Positions 36,706-45,915 of a stretch of 64,000 bases of DNA are shown here, one piece after another. Every line of letters starts with the position of its first letter. The first letter of the stretch is position 1. The stretch lies in the NCBI RefSeq assembly GCF_900176375.1, contig NZ_FWYF01000003.1, forward strand, positions 1 through 64,000. Reading direction: 5' to 3'. Source of the stretch: Reichenbachiella faecimaris. Lineage in GTDB: Bacteria > Bacteroidota > Bacteroidia > Cytophagales > Cyclobacteriaceae. The notes beneath the pieces are model-generated. The model ran no database searches. It was not told where the DNA came from and was given only the letters and a program-made list of their open reading frames with translations. A program made the translations under genes and the position numbers.

Positions 36706-37464
36706 ATGACAGAAGTAGTAATAGTCGAAGACGAGCGTTTGGCGGCAGAGAAGCTTAGTCGTCAACTCAAAAATATTGATAGCCAGATTGAAATTGTGGC
36801 ATGTTTAGATTCAGTTTCGCGAGCAGTAAAGTTTCTTTCATCAAGAAGTGTAGACCTTATTTTTTTAGATGTCCATCTTGGAGATGACGTGAGTTTTAGC
36901 ATTTTCGAAAAAATTAAAATTAAAACACCAATCATCTTTACAACAGCCTATGATCAGTATGCCATAAAGGCTTTCAAACTGAACAGTATAGATTATCTCC
37001 TGAAACCAGTAAGTAAGACAGATTTGAAGGCCGCATTGACGAAATATTTTGATGGCAAACAAGATCAGACTTCTGTAGATTATGAGGTCTTGCTGAGAAG
37101 TCTACAATCCAATGACGCTTCCGTCTATCAAACCCGTTTTATGGTGTATAAAGGGGACAAGGTAAAAACGATAGATGTGACTGATGTAGCTTATTTCTTT
37201 GCGGAAGGCAAGTATGTCTATCTGGTTGAGAAGTCTGGGTTTGAATATCTGGTGGATTACACGTTGGATAAGCTGAAAGAATATTTGAACCCTCAGCGTT
37301 TTTTTAGAATCAATCGTCAATTCATCATTCAGATTTGCGCTATAGAGGAAATGGTAAATTATTCGAAAGGCCGACTCCAAATAAGTTTGAACCCACCCAC
37401 TAAAAAGGACGCAATTGTGAGTATCGAACGCGCCACTGCATTTAAAAACTGGCTGAATAAATAA
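36706..37464 (+). CDS. LytTR-family response regulator, cassette 2
   Basis: A 252-residue regulator with a receiver domain (Asp in LIFLDVHLGDD, Lys in LLKPVSKT) and a C-terminal LytTR domain (about residues 145-252, with FFRINRQFIIQICAIEEM). It is adjacent to its kinase and paralogous to the regulator at 27690-28469. The two recognition regions differ at several positions, but the two target promoters carry the same GGTGA pair, so cross-regulation is possible. Confidence 0.93.
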   Translation: MTEVVIVEDERLAAEKLSRQLKNIDSQIEIVACLDSVSRAVKFLSSRSVDLIFLDVHLGDDVSFSIFEKIKIKTPIIFTTAYDQYAIKAFKLNSIDYLLKPVSKTDLKAALTKYFDGKQDQTSVDYEVLLRSLQSNDASVYQTRFMVYKGDKVKTIDVTDVAYFFAEGKYVYLVEKSGFEYLVDYTLDKLKEYLNPQRFFRINRQFIIQICAIEEMVNYSKGRLQISLNPPTKKDAIVSIERATAFKNWLNK

Positions 37465-37572
37465 ATTTCATCCTTGTATTTCCAGCTTCACACCGAGATA
37501 AACCGGGTTTGTCGAAAGATAGTTTTCAGATTCCCATGAATTGACTTCTTTAGAGATATAAACATTAATAGT

Positions 37573-37695
37573 ATGAACAAGAAGCAAAAACTCAAGACTC
37601 AGTCAGATACTAAGAAACCAAAATTGACAGTCTCCAATCAAAGTGATAAGGACATAAAAAAAATGACAGTAGTGATGCAGCTGGTGTGTTGGTGA
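37573..37695 (+). CDS. Possible 40-residue peptide, Lys-rich leader and Cys-Trp end
   Basis: An open frame of 40 codons starts at the ATG at 37573, preceded by an A/T-rich leader as usual in this phylum. The product begins MNKKQKLKTQSDTKK, continues KPKLTVSNQSDKD and ends MQLVCW. The charged leader and short hydrophobic Cys-containing end recall leaders of Bacteroidota class I lanthipeptide-like precursors, but no modifying enzyme is near and only one Cys is present. It may equally be a chance frame. It ends 2 bp before the convergent TPR sensor gene. Confidence 0.3.
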   Translation: MNKKQKLKTQSDTKKPKLTVSNQSDKDIKKMTVVMQLVCW

Positions 37696-37697
37696 TT

Positions 37698-39494
37698 TTA
37701 CAGCTCCTCGTCTTCCAGAATTTTATTCACTTTGGTGATCACACTGTCCAAATCTAGAGCGGAAATGTATATTTTTTCTATAATCTCTTCTTGCTCTTCA
37801 GGCGACATACCCTGGATTTTTGAGATATTGATAAGTCCGAGCAAATTGGACAAAGGAGCACGAACTTCGTGTGAATTAGAGAACGCATAGTCGCGCAATT
37901 TCTTATTTTGGGATTCTATTTTTTGAGTACGCTCCATCACCAAGACTTCAAGCGACTCATTCATATTTTTCATTTCTCCATTTACTTTCTCAAGTTCATT
38001 GGCTTGCTCTGCAATTTGCTCCTTTTGCCGAGTGATCTCATCGTTCAATGTCCTCAAAAGCTTGATTGTTTTTTGCTTTCGGAGATTGAACCTATACCAG
38101 AAAAATGCCGTGAGTAGTGCACAGGCCAAACAAATGACCAATGCAAACTGAATCGTGTTTTGACGCTCAATCATTAGATTTGACGCCTGCAACTCATTTA
38201 TTTTTAGTTGGTTGTCTTTGAGGAGTAGCTCGTTTTCCTGCTGTATTTGAGAAAGTTGGTGTTTGGCTTCTACTTGCGTGATGTATTCAAGTTTTTGTCG
38301 ATTGTACAAACTGTCTTTAAAAGCCAAAAAAGTCATGGCTTGTTTGTAGGCATTCTTTGAGTCTCCTAGATCAGCGTATATTTTGTGTAAGATTTCGGCT
38401 GTTTGTACTGCTTCCGGGATTTGCCCAATTTCTGTTGCCAAAGCAATTGACTCTTTTGCCAGTTTTATGGCATCATCAGTTTTCCCTATTAATAAATTGC
38501 AACTGGCCATGTCTCTGAGCACCTTAGCAAGGCCGCGTTGATAGTTGATTTGTTGATAGAGCTTGTAAGCATTACTCAATTTATCCAAGGCCTCCTTATA
38601 GAGCCCACGTTGGTATAGGATGACGCCCAAAAAATTGTCATTCACCGCGACGCCCTTGATGTCTTTTAGTTCTACAAATTGATCGCGAGCCTTTTGGAAA
38701 TGGTTTTGTGCTTCTTCCATCATCCCTAGTTTTAGTTTGAGCTCACCAATATTTTCAAACGCATTGGCGATACCCCATTGTTGCTCATGGAGTACGTCTA
38801 GTTCAAGACCCTTGAGGAAGTAGGTCTCAGCAGATGTGTAATCTCCTAAATTCGACTTTACAAGCCCAATATTGGTGTGAGTGAGTCCAATAAGTCGATC
38901 GCCATTTTTGGAAGTAATTTCAACCGATTTGAGGAGATGCACCATGGCGCTGTCATACTCCCCGATCAGTGCCATCAAAACGCCCAGATTATTTAATACC
39001 TGTCCCTTTAGCAAGTTGTCATCCTCTGTGTCAGCGATTTGGTTTGCCTTAGTGAAATATACAAGCGCTTCAGGGAATTCACCAAATTCCAGATAGATCC
39101 AACCAATATTTTTATACACCATACCTACTTTGTTTGAATCGCCTAAGGCACGATACATTTTCAAAGAAGACCGCATGTCATTTAGAGATTCTTCATAGAA
39201 ACCTGTATTGTGTTTGATGAGTCCTTTGATTCGGTAGTGCTCTGCTTGGCCTGATTTGTAGTTGATACGCTCAGATATTTCTAGCGATTTTTCTATGTAG
39301 TTCAGTGCGCTATCAGGATTGGAGCGGTAGGTACGAAGCCCCAATAAGTTCAGAATGTCAGCCTTTTCTTGTGGAGAAGAGGATAGTAAAAGTGATTTTT
39401 TGAGACTGTCTGAGGTAAGTGATTGAGAAACAGAATACGAATAGCTTACAATTAAACTTAAAGAGAATACGACAACCTTAATTAATCTTCTCAT
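37698..39494 (-). CDS. TPR sensor with HisKA domain but no ATPase domain
   Basis: A 598-residue membrane protein. A signal peptide or anchor (residues 1-25) precedes about nine tetratricopeptide repeats (residues about 45-390), a coiled coil, one membrane segment (about 447-467), a second long coiled coil and a HisKA phospho-acceptor helix with SNSHEVRAPLSNLLG (His542). The protein stops 56 residues after this His. There is no HATPase_c domain, and the 233 bp downstream are too short to hold one in any frame. It could be phosphorylated by another kinase, or act as a dimerisation partner. The TPR part would face the periplasm. Confidence 0.85.
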   Translation of the reverse strand: MRRLIKVVVFSLSLIVSYSYSVSQSLTSDSLKKSLLLSSSPQEKADILNLLGLRTYRSNPDSALNYIEKSLEISERINYKSGQAEHYRIKGLIKHNTGFYEESLNDMRSSLKMYRALGDSNKVGMVYKNIGWIYLEFGEFPEALVYFTKANQIADTEDDNLLKGQVLNNLGVLMALIGEYDSAMVHLLKSVEITSKNGDRLIGLTHTNIGLVKSNLGDYTSAETYFLKGLELDVLHEQQWGIANAFENIGELKLKLGMMEEAQNHFQKARDQFVELKDIKGVAVNDNFLGVILYQRGLYKEALDKLSNAYKLYQQINYQRGLAKVLRDMASCNLLIGKTDDAIKLAKESIALATEIGQIPEAVQTAEILHKIYADLGDSKNAYKQAMTFLAFKDSLYNRQKLEYITQVEAKHQLSQIQQENELLLKDNQLKINELQASNLMIERQNTIQFALVICLACALLTAFFWYRFNLRKQKTIKLLRTLNDEITRQKEQIAEQANELEKVNGEMKNMNESLEVLVMERTQKIESQNKKLRDYAFSNSHEVRAPLSNLLGLINISKIQGMSPEEQEEIIEKIYISALDLDSVITKVNKILEDEEL

Positions 39495-39711
39495 ACGGAA
39501 GTATCAATAATTCAATCCATTGTCATTCGAACTTAGGATTGAAGATTAATGAATTTGTTAATTGGCTAAGCGGAATATGGAAGATAATGAAAAAAGTCAA
39601 GAAATTAAACTGAATGCTTATCGTGCATAAAAGAGAAGGTGTTGACTAAGTTTTTAATCACTGATGGCATTGGAAAATTTACCTTTCCATAATTTCGAAA
39701 TCCTTTGAGAA

Positions 39712-39828
39712 CTATCTATAATGTGGATTCTCAGGCATTTCTTTTTTAGGGCCGTGTTCGTATTGATATTTCATCACACCCAAGTATAGGCACATAAGAA
39801 AGGCAAGAATAAGTATAGCTGTAACCAT
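39712..39828 (-). CDS. Small single-span membrane protein (38 residues)
   Basis: An ATG at 39828 opens a 38-codon frame: a hydrophobic segment (MVTAILILAFLMCLYLGV, residues 1-18) is followed by a polar tail (MKYQYEHGPKKEMPENPHYR in residues 19-38). This is the pattern of a small inner-membrane protein with a cytoplasmic or periplasmic tail. Upstream on the minus strand, at 39858-39850, stands TATCCTTGC, the same -7-like box seen in front of the CTD-like genes. I do not recognise the family. Confidence 0.5.
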   Translation of the reverse strand: MVTAILILAFLMCLYLGVMKYQYEHGPKKEMPENPHYR

Positions 39829-39934
39829 AGCAAACGATTAAAATACTTAGCAAGGATAGTAAAGTATAAATTTTGAATCTTGCCAATAATATTTAAAATG
39901 CTGCCAAATTTATTTTTCAACTGTTCCGTAAGAT

Positions 39935-39966
39935 AAAAAAAGACCGCCATTGCTAGCAGTCTTTTT
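39935..39966 (-). terminator. Terminator after tRNA-Arg
   Basis: On the minus strand AGACTGC and GCGGTCT pair around a short loop and are followed by seven T. It begins 2 nt after the tRNA 3' end. Confidence 0.8.
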
Positions 39967-39967
39967 G

Positions 39968-40041
39968 TGCACACGGAAGGATTCGAACCCTCAACCCTCG
40001 GAGCCGAAATCCGATATTCTATCCAGTTGAACTACGTGTGC
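39968..40041 (-). tRNA. tRNA-Arg (anticodon TCG)
   Basis: The 74-nt minus-strand sequence folds as a full cloverleaf: acceptor stem GCACACG/CGTGTGC with discriminator A, D arm GTTC/GAAT, anticodon stem TCGGA/TCCGA with loop TTTCGGC (anticodon TCG), five-base variable loop and T arm GAGGG-TTCGAAT-CCTTC. The 3' CCA is not encoded. It lies downstream of sucC on the same strand, with a hairpin between them and a terminator after it. Confidence 0.96.
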
Positions 40042-40056
40042 TTATTAAGTATCTAA

Positions 40057-40105
40057 TACTGAGTAGTTAGTATGGAGACTAAGTCTGGGTACTAACTACT
40101 CAATA
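40057..40105. repeat. Inverted repeat between sucC and tRNA-Arg
   Basis: TACTGAGTAGTTAGTA (40057-40072) and TACTAACTACTCAATA (40090-40105) pair over 16 positions with one G-T mismatch; a further small dyad AGACTAAGTCT lies in the loop. There is no T-run on the minus strand, so it looks like an RNA-processing hairpin or intergenic repeat rather than a terminator. Confidence 0.6.
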
Positions 40106-40110
40106 CTATT

Positions 40111-41319
40111 TTAAATCAATTCTTTCACCTTAGCAGCTGCATCTTTCAATACGATGGCTGAGTAAACTTTTAACCCAGATTCTTCAATGATCTTAGCACC
40201 TTCTTCAGCGTTAGTTCCTTGTAGTCTGACAATAATCGGGATGTTGATTTCTCCAATGTTTTTGTAAGCCTCTACTACACCACTAGCTACTCGATCACAC
40301 CTTACGATACCACCAAAGATGTTGATCAAGATGGCTTTCACGTTAGGATCTTTCATGATAATTCTAAAACCAGCTTCTACCGTTTGCGCATTGGCAGAAC
40401 CTCCAACGTCAAGAAAGTTGGCAGGCTCGCCTCCAGACAATTTGATAATGTCCATCGTAGCCATGGCCAGTCCAGCACCATTTACCATACAGCCCACGTT
40501 GCCTTCTAGTTTCACATAGTTCAAACCAGACTTAGCAGCTTCTACTTCTGCAGGATCTTCTTCGGTATAATCTCTAAGCTCCGCAATGTCTTTGTGTCTA
40601 TACAAAGCATTGTCGTCAATGTCTACCTTAGCATCTACAGCCAATATTTTGTTGTCAGATGTTTTGAGCACAGGGTTGATTTCAAACATTGACGAATCGG
40701 TCGCTTCGTAAGCCTTGTAAAGTGAGAAAATGAACTTCACCATGCCTTTGAAAGCTTCTCCCTCCAAACCGAGAGCAAATGCTACTTTTCTTGCCTGAAA
40801 TGCTTGGAGTCCTACAGTTGGATCAATCCATTCTTTAATGATTTTTTCCGGAGTTTCTTCAGCAACTGTTTCGATGTCCATGCCACCTTCTGTAGATGCC
40901 ATGATTACGTTGCATCCTTTAGCCCTGTCAAGCAAAATTCCCAAGTAATATTCACTAGGCTCCGATTCTCCCGGATAGTACACATCCTGGGCAATCAAAA
41001 CTTTATTTACCACTTTGCCCTCAGGCCCAGTTTGGTGAGTAACCAAAGTTCCCTTTAAAATACCTGCAGCTTTTTCTGGAACTTCGTCAAGGCTTTTTGC
41101 CAAAACCACTCCATGAGATCCAGTCTCATTGACCGTTCCTTTTCCTCTACCACCCGCGTGGATTTGAGCTTTTACCACGTACCATTCTGTGCCAGTTTCA
41201 GCGTTCAATTTCTTTGCAGCAGCTTGTGCTTCTTCTGGAGTTTCAGCAACGATGCCTTCTTGTATTGTTACTCCGTATCCTTTGAGTATTTCCTTTGCTT
41301 GATATTCGTGAATGTTCAT
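40111..41319 (-). CDS. sucC: Succinyl-CoA synthetase subunit beta (ADP-forming)
   Basis: A 402-residue ATP-grasp protein starting [17 protein letters not shown], the typical SucC N-terminus. The glycine-rich [12 protein letters not shown] (about residues 46-57), the Mg/ATP site FEINPVLKT and [11 protein letters not shown], and the C-terminal CoA-ligase part ([23 protein letters not shown], then [10 protein letters not shown]) are all present. With SucD it converts succinyl-CoA to succinate in the TCA cycle; sucD is not in the window, a common split in this phylum. Confidence 0.96.
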   Translation of the reverse strand: MNIHEYQAKEILKGYGVTIQEGIVAETPEEAQAAAKKLNAETGTEWYVVKAQIHAGGRGKGTVNETGSHGVVLAKSLDEVPEKAAGILKGTLVTHQTGPEGKVVNKVLIAQDVYYPGESEPSEYYLGILLDRAKGCNVIMASTEGGMDIETVAEETPEKIIKEWIDPTVGLQAFQARKVAFALGLEGEAFKGMVKFIFSLYKAYEATDSSMFEINPVLKTSDNKILAVDAKVDIDDNALYRHKDIAELRDYTEEDPAEVEAAKSGLNYVKLEGNVGCMVNGAGLAMATMDIIKLSGGEPANFLDVGGSANAQTVEAGFRIIMKDPNVKAILINIFGGIVRCDRVASGVVEAYKNIGEINIPIIVRLQGTNAEEGAKIIEESGLKVYSAIVLKDAAAKVKELI

Positions 41320-41517
41320 ATCCTTAATGTTTTTGTGTCCCGTCGGGATGCCTTCGGCGCGAAGCTACAGCAATACCGTGGCATTTTCAAGTCAGAGAAT
41401 TCTTTTGAGACCTTGATTTACTATCTTTCTTTTTAATATTAGCAAATGGATAAATTAAAATCCATTCAAACTGCTCATTATTGAGTTTCACGAGAACTAC
41501 ATCTAAAAATCAATACA

Positions 41518-43629
41518 TTGAAAGAAGGGTCGCTAGAATACAAAATATTTAAGTCAACCTTATTGTTTATCATGGCTATGCTTATTTATGCCATGGCCTA
41601 TCGTCTCTACCTGGAAGAGTACTGGACTACAGTTGGATACGGCTTAGGTTGGATCTTCACCTATGTGATCTGGCGTGTCAGCAGACAAGCTCAAAGTTTG
41701 CGTCTTATAGTTGTTCCATGGGCAGTTTTTATTTTTCTTTTTGCGATTTTCTTTTGGTTTAAAACAGGAGGATTGAATGGTAGTGGCTTAGTTTTTTTCT
41801 CCGTAAGCCTGACTTTAGTCATCATTGCCTCCAGAAAATGGCGCATCAGACTTATTCCCATTTTTATTATAACTCAGTCCTTGCTGGTCTGGGCAGACAT
41901 TTACTTAAAGCATTTACCTATCTGGGGCGTTAATGACAAACCTGAGATAGACTTTGTATTGCTTACATCCATAGTCATTTCATTGGTGGTAATGCTCAAG
42001 AACAACTACGATGATAAGGAGGAGAAGATTGAAAAATTCAGTCGAGGACTGCGAGAATTGCATCGTTTGAATTTGAAACACGATTCCAATCTAGACGAGG
42101 TATTGACTGACTACCTTAATTCAGGAACAGAACTTTTGGGTATGCAAACGGGTGTGATAGTGGATATGAGCAGTGGTACTTCTATTATAAGAAACATCAG
42201 TAATGAGCAATATGCAGCAGAACAATTGTCTCTAAATGAGGGTGTGCTGAGGAAAGTCTATGAGGAGGACACTACTCTGTTTAGGGCGGGAAGCAGTTCG
42301 AACCTTGACAACAAAAAGATCTCTGGTATAGCTTCAAAATATTTCATTGCCTCACCACTAATGGTTAATAATGCCAAGTATGGTGTGCTGCTATTTGCTG
42401 CTGAAGAATCAAAACGAAATCGATTTGAAGAGTACGATATCGAAATAGTGGAATTGATGGCTATTAATATAAGTCACTTATTGGATATTAAAGTGTGGAG
42501 TGAACATCAGAAAAAAACAGATTACGAATTGCACCTGAGTGAAAAGAGATTCAAGACAATTTATGATTATGCCAACGTCGGCATTTGCGTATGTGATAGA
42601 AAGGGGATGATCTTAATGGTGAATAGGGCACTACAAGAATTGCTCGAATATACAGAAGCAGAGCTAATTGGGGAAACCTTCTATTCAATATCAGATTCTG
42701 GTGATCTAGACGAGATGGATCTGGACATTCGCCAATATGAAAAAATTGTAGTGGGAGAAATTGATCATTACGTTATAGAAAAGAAAAATACAACCAAGAG
42801 TGGAAAGGAAATAATAATCAACAAGACAGTTTCTACAGTTCGGGATGAAAATGAAAAGGTTCGATTTACGGTCATGATTGTAGATGACGTTACCAATCGC
42901 AAACTCAATGAAACTAAGATCAGCAATCTCAATCAGCAGCTGGAAGTTCAGGTCGAAAAGATGGACGTAGCAAACAAGGAGTTGGAAGCTTTTAGCTATT
43001 CCGTTTCGCATGATTTAAGAGCGCCATTGCGAGCGATTGATGGGTTTTCAAAAATCATACTTGAAGATCATGAAGATGAGTTCAATGAAGAAAGCAAACG
43101 GCTACTCAATGTCATTATAAAAAATAGTGGTAAAATGGCCATGCTCATTGACGACTTACTCACTTTTTCCAGAATCACCAGAAAGATAACAGAATTCAAG
43201 CCAATCAATTTCGAAGAATTAGTACTAGGTATTATAGAGGAGCAGGCTTTGGATGAATCAAGTTTTGCCATAGGCACCTTACCAGAAGCAAAAGGAGAAC
43301 CTACTTTAATGAAACAAGTGTTGTCAAATTTGATTGGTAATGCTGTAAAGTTTAGCGCAAAAGAAGAAAAACCTGAGATCACAATTGGAGTACATGAGAT
43401 GGACGATCACTATGAATTTTTTGTGAAGGACAATGGTGTAGGTTTTAATATGGCTTATTATGACAAAATATTTGGCGTGTTTCAAAGATTGCATACAGAG
43501 GAGGAGTTTAAAGGCACAGGTGTAGGATTGGCCATAGTACAGAAGGTGATGATGAAGCACAATGGCAAAGTCTGGGCTGAAAGTGAAGAAGGAGTGGGTA
43601 CTACCTTTTATTTTAGCCTACCCAAATGA
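41518..43629 (+). CDS. Membrane GAF-PAS sensor histidine kinase
   Basis: A 703-residue kinase that starts at TTG 41518. Six membrane segments (about residues 12-160) are followed by a GAF-like domain (about 185-325), a PAS domain (about 340-465), HisKA with YSVSHDLRAPLRAIDGFS (His near residue 499) and HATPase_c (NLIGNAVKF, KDNGVGFNM, GTGVGLAIVQK). The kinase core is of the phytochrome-like type that often works with single-domain CheY-like (Rcp1) regulators, and just such a gene follows 59 nt later. It lacks a bilin lyase Cys motif that I can see, so light sensing is not implied. Confidence 0.88.
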   Translation: MKEGSLEYKIFKSTLLFIMAMLIYAMAYRLYLEEYWTTVGYGLGWIFTYVIWRVSRQAQSLRLIVVPWAVFIFLFAIFFWFKTGGLNGSGLVFFSVSLTLVIIASRKWRIRLIPIFIITQSLLVWADIYLKHLPIWGVNDKPEIDFVLLTSIVISLVVMLKNNYDDKEEKIEKFSRGLRELHRLNLKHDSNLDEVLTDYLNSGTELLGMQTGVIVDMSSGTSIIRNISNEQYAAEQLSLNEGVLRKVYEEDTTLFRAGSSSNLDNKKISGIASKYFIASPLMVNNAKYGVLLFAAEESKRNRFEEYDIEIVELMAINISHLLDIKVWSEHQKKTDYELHLSEKRFKTIYDYANVGICVCDRKGMILMVNRALQELLEYTEAELIGETFYSISDSGDLDEMDLDIRQYEKIVVGEIDHYVIEKKNTTKSGKEIIINKTVSTVRDENEKVRFTVMIVDDVTNRKLNETKISNLNQQLEVQVEKMDVANKELEAFSYSVSHDLRAPLRAIDGFSKIILEDHEDEFNEESKRLLNVIIKNSGKMAMLIDDLLTFSRITRKITEFKPINFEELVLGIIEEQALDESSFAIGTLPEAKGEPTLMKQVLSNLIGNAVKFSAKEEKPEITIGVHEMDDHYEFFVKDNGVGFNMAYYDKIFGVFQRLHTEEEFKGTGVGLAIVQKVMMKHNGKVWAESEEGVGTTFYFSLPK

Positions 43630-43688
43630 AAAATTGTAGATGATAGGTGAGTTGAGTATATTCATGGCCTGATCAAAAAAGGAAATTC

Positions 43689-44135
43689 ATGTCAGAAATA
43701 ACCGAACCTGATATAGTTTTAGTAGAAGACAATCCCAATGATGCTGAGATCACCATTCGCTCTTTAAAAAAGCACCATTTGGCTAACAAACTCGTGTGGC
43801 TGAAGGACGGCGTAGAAGCATTAGACTTTTTATTGGCCAGAGGTGAATATGCCAGTAGAAACATAAATGATCTGCCTAGAGTGATCTTTCTCGACTTGAA
43901 ATTACCAAAAGTAGATGGCATGGAGGTCCTGGCGGAAATCAGAAATAATGAGGTTATAAAAAAAATACCTGTAGTTGTATTGACTTCATCCAAAGAAGAA
44001 CAAGACGTAGTCAGAACCTATGACCTCGGCGTAAATAGCTATATTGTGAAGCCCGTTGAATTTGAAAATTTTGCCAAAGCAATAGCTGATGTTGGATTTT
44101 ACTGGCTGGTGACAAATACAAGTCCTGCTACCTAA
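43689..44135 (+). CDS. Single-domain response regulator, Rcp1-like
   Basis: A 148-residue stand-alone receiver with the acidic pocket LVEDNPNDAE, the phospho-acceptor Asp in VIFLDLKLPKVDG (about residue 63), Thr/Ser in VVLTSSKEEQD and Lys in YIVKPVEF. There is no output domain. Such regulators take phosphate from phytochrome-like kinases, here most likely the product of 41518-43629, and pass it on or interact directly with partners. It sits 7 nt before the next sensor gene. Confidence 0.92.
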   Translation: MSEITEPDIVLVEDNPNDAEITIRSLKKHHLANKLVWLKDGVEALDFLLARGEYASRNINDLPRVIFLDLKLPKVDGMEVLAEIRNNEVIKKIPVVVLTSSKEEQDVVRTYDLGVNSYIVKPVEFENFAKAIADVGFYWLVTNTSPAT

Positions 44136-44142
44136 TTGAATT

Positions 44143-45909
44143 TTGAAAGACGCTAAGTTAAATATACTCATACTTGAAGATGTAGCTGAAGATGCCGAAT
44201 TGGCACTCTATGAGCTCAAACGTGCGGGATTTCAATACGAATTTCATCGTGTCGACAATTTGAAAGATTTTAAGTTCAAACTTTTTGATTTCTTGCCTCA
44301 CGTAGTATTGTCCGACTACAATCTGCCAACATGCAGTGCCATAGATGCCTTCGAGTTGGTCAAAGAAATTAATTTGCCCTTCATTATAGTATCGGGTATC
44401 ATAGGAGAAGAGAACGCTGTGGAGGCTCTCAAACTAGGAGTCACGGATTTAGTATCTAAGGATAGCCTGTCTCGTTTGCCAATCGTGGTTGAGAGAGCGC
44501 TCAACGAGCAGAAAGTAACCCGTGAAAAAAAATCAGCCGAGCATGAACTGATTTTGAATAAGGAACGATTGGAGCTTGCACTGGAAGGAACTGATCTTGG
44601 AATTTGGGATTTGGACTTTATGTCCAATGCGATAGTCTATAACAATAAGAGCCTTGAAATTTTAGGGTTTGATGCCGAGGATGCTATTCAGGATTTCAAG
44701 TATTTCCAAAAATACGACACAGACGAACAACAGTACGTCATTGATGCCATGAACGAGCATATTGCTGGTAAGGCCCCATTTTTTGATCAGGAGTTTTATG
44801 TCAGAAACAAAACAGGTGCAGTAAAATGGGTACTGGCCAGAGGGAAAATCATTAGAAGGTCACTTAAAGGAGAGCCACTCAGAGCATCAGGTACCTTGCT
44901 CGACATTAGTGAGAAAAAAGTTTACGAAGAGCAGCTTCGCAAAAATCAGTCGATATTAGAAAATGCAGAGTCTGTGGCGCATGTTGGGAGTTACGAATGG
45001 AATGCTAAGGGCAACACTTTTGTGGTTTCAGCAGAGTTCAGGAGAATATTCGAACTGGAAGATGATACAGAGGTATCTGTCTTTCGACTCATTAGGGAGA
45101 CCATGCATGAGCAAGACAAACCTTACTTCAAAGAAATGTTGGCAGGGCAGAAGGACTTCTTTGATATAGAGCATAGAATTGTACTGCCAGATGATATGAC
45201 CAAAATCGTAAGAAACACTGGCAATATTACTTCACGCACAAATGGCAGAATCTCTTCAGTGTTGGGGGTGGTTCAGGATATTACTGAGCAGAGGGAAATT
45301 AGCAAGTCTATTTTTAATGCCCAGCAATTTGAGCGCAGCAGAATGGCCAGAGATATTCATGACGGTATTGGCCAGATGCTGGTAGCAGCTAAATTTAAGT
45401 TATCTTCACTAGAAGCGGATTCAGAGGAAGAACTGACTCGAAAGAAAGACGACGTGGAGGATTTATTGGCGACCACTATTGAAGAAGTCAGAAGAGTCTC
45501 ACGAAATTTGTCGAATCGTCATTTGGAGGAGTTTGGTTTAAGTAAGACGATGCACTATCTGATGGAAGAGATAGAGAACATGGGCGAATTTGAGGTGGAT
45601 TATATCATTGACATTCCTGACGATTATGACATGGAACTGTCGAATACTATTTATAGAATTGCCCAGGAGGCCATCAGTAATATTGTAAAATACGCCAAAG
45701 CTGAACATGTATCCGTTCGAATCGAGCCTGTAGACAAAAACATTGTTCTTGAGATAAAAGACGATGGAATTGGCTTTGATTCAGAAATTAAATGGAATGG
45801 TATAAAAAATATGAAAGAAAGAACATCTTTGCAAAACGGACATTTTGAGATAACTTCAGTTCCCAAAAAAGGAACGGTAGTAAAATCTTGGTTCCCAATA
45901 AACAATTAA
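44143..45909 (+). CDS. Receiver-PAS-PAS histidine kinase (NarX/DegS type)
   Basis: A 588-residue soluble kinase starting at TTG 44143. It has an N-terminal receiver (residues about 3-120, Asp in VVLSDYNLPTCS), two PAS domains (about 145-265 and 270-385), a HisKA_3 domain with ARDIHDGIGQMLVAAK (His near residue 405) and a HATPase_c (about 495-588). There is no membrane segment. HisKA_3 kinases pair with NarL-type regulators, and one follows 6 nt later. The N-terminal receiver offers an entry point for phosphate or a regulatory input from the upstream proteins. Confidence 0.9.
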   Translation: MKDAKLNILILEDVAEDAELALYELKRAGFQYEFHRVDNLKDFKFKLFDFLPHVVLSDYNLPTCSAIDAFELVKEINLPFIIVSGIIGEENAVEALKLGVTDLVSKDSLSRLPIVVERALNEQKVTREKKSAEHELILNKERLELALEGTDLGIWDLDFMSNAIVYNNKSLEILGFDAEDAIQDFKYFQKYDTDEQQYVIDAMNEHIAGKAPFFDQEFYVRNKTGAVKWVLARGKIIRRSLKGEPLRASGTLLDISEKKVYEEQLRKNQSILENAESVAHVGSYEWNAKGNTFVVSAEFRRIFELEDDTEVSVFRLIRETMHEQDKPYFKEMLAGQKDFFDIEHRIVLPDDMTKIVRNTGNITSRTNGRISSVLGVVQDITEQREISKSIFNAQQFERSRMARDIHDGIGQMLVAAKFKLSSLEADSEEELTRKKDDVEDLLATTIEEVRRVSRNLSNRHLEEFGLSKTMHYLMEEIENMGEFEVDYIIDIPDDYDMELSNTIYRIAQEAISNIVKYAKAEHVSVRIEPVDKNIVLEIKDDGIGFDSEIKWNGIKNMKERTSLQNGHFEITSVPKKGTVVKSWFPINN

Positions 45910-45915
45910 ACCGCC

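Noticed and set aside
39774-39974. 66-codon minus-strand frame overlapping the small membrane protein
   Set aside because: It runs into the tRNA terminator and tRNA 3' end and lacks protein-like composition; the 38-codon frame at 39712-39828 explains the region better.
41338-41370. CCCGTCGGGA dyad upstream of sucC as a regulatory site
   Set aside because: Short and single; nothing else in the promoter supports an operator.
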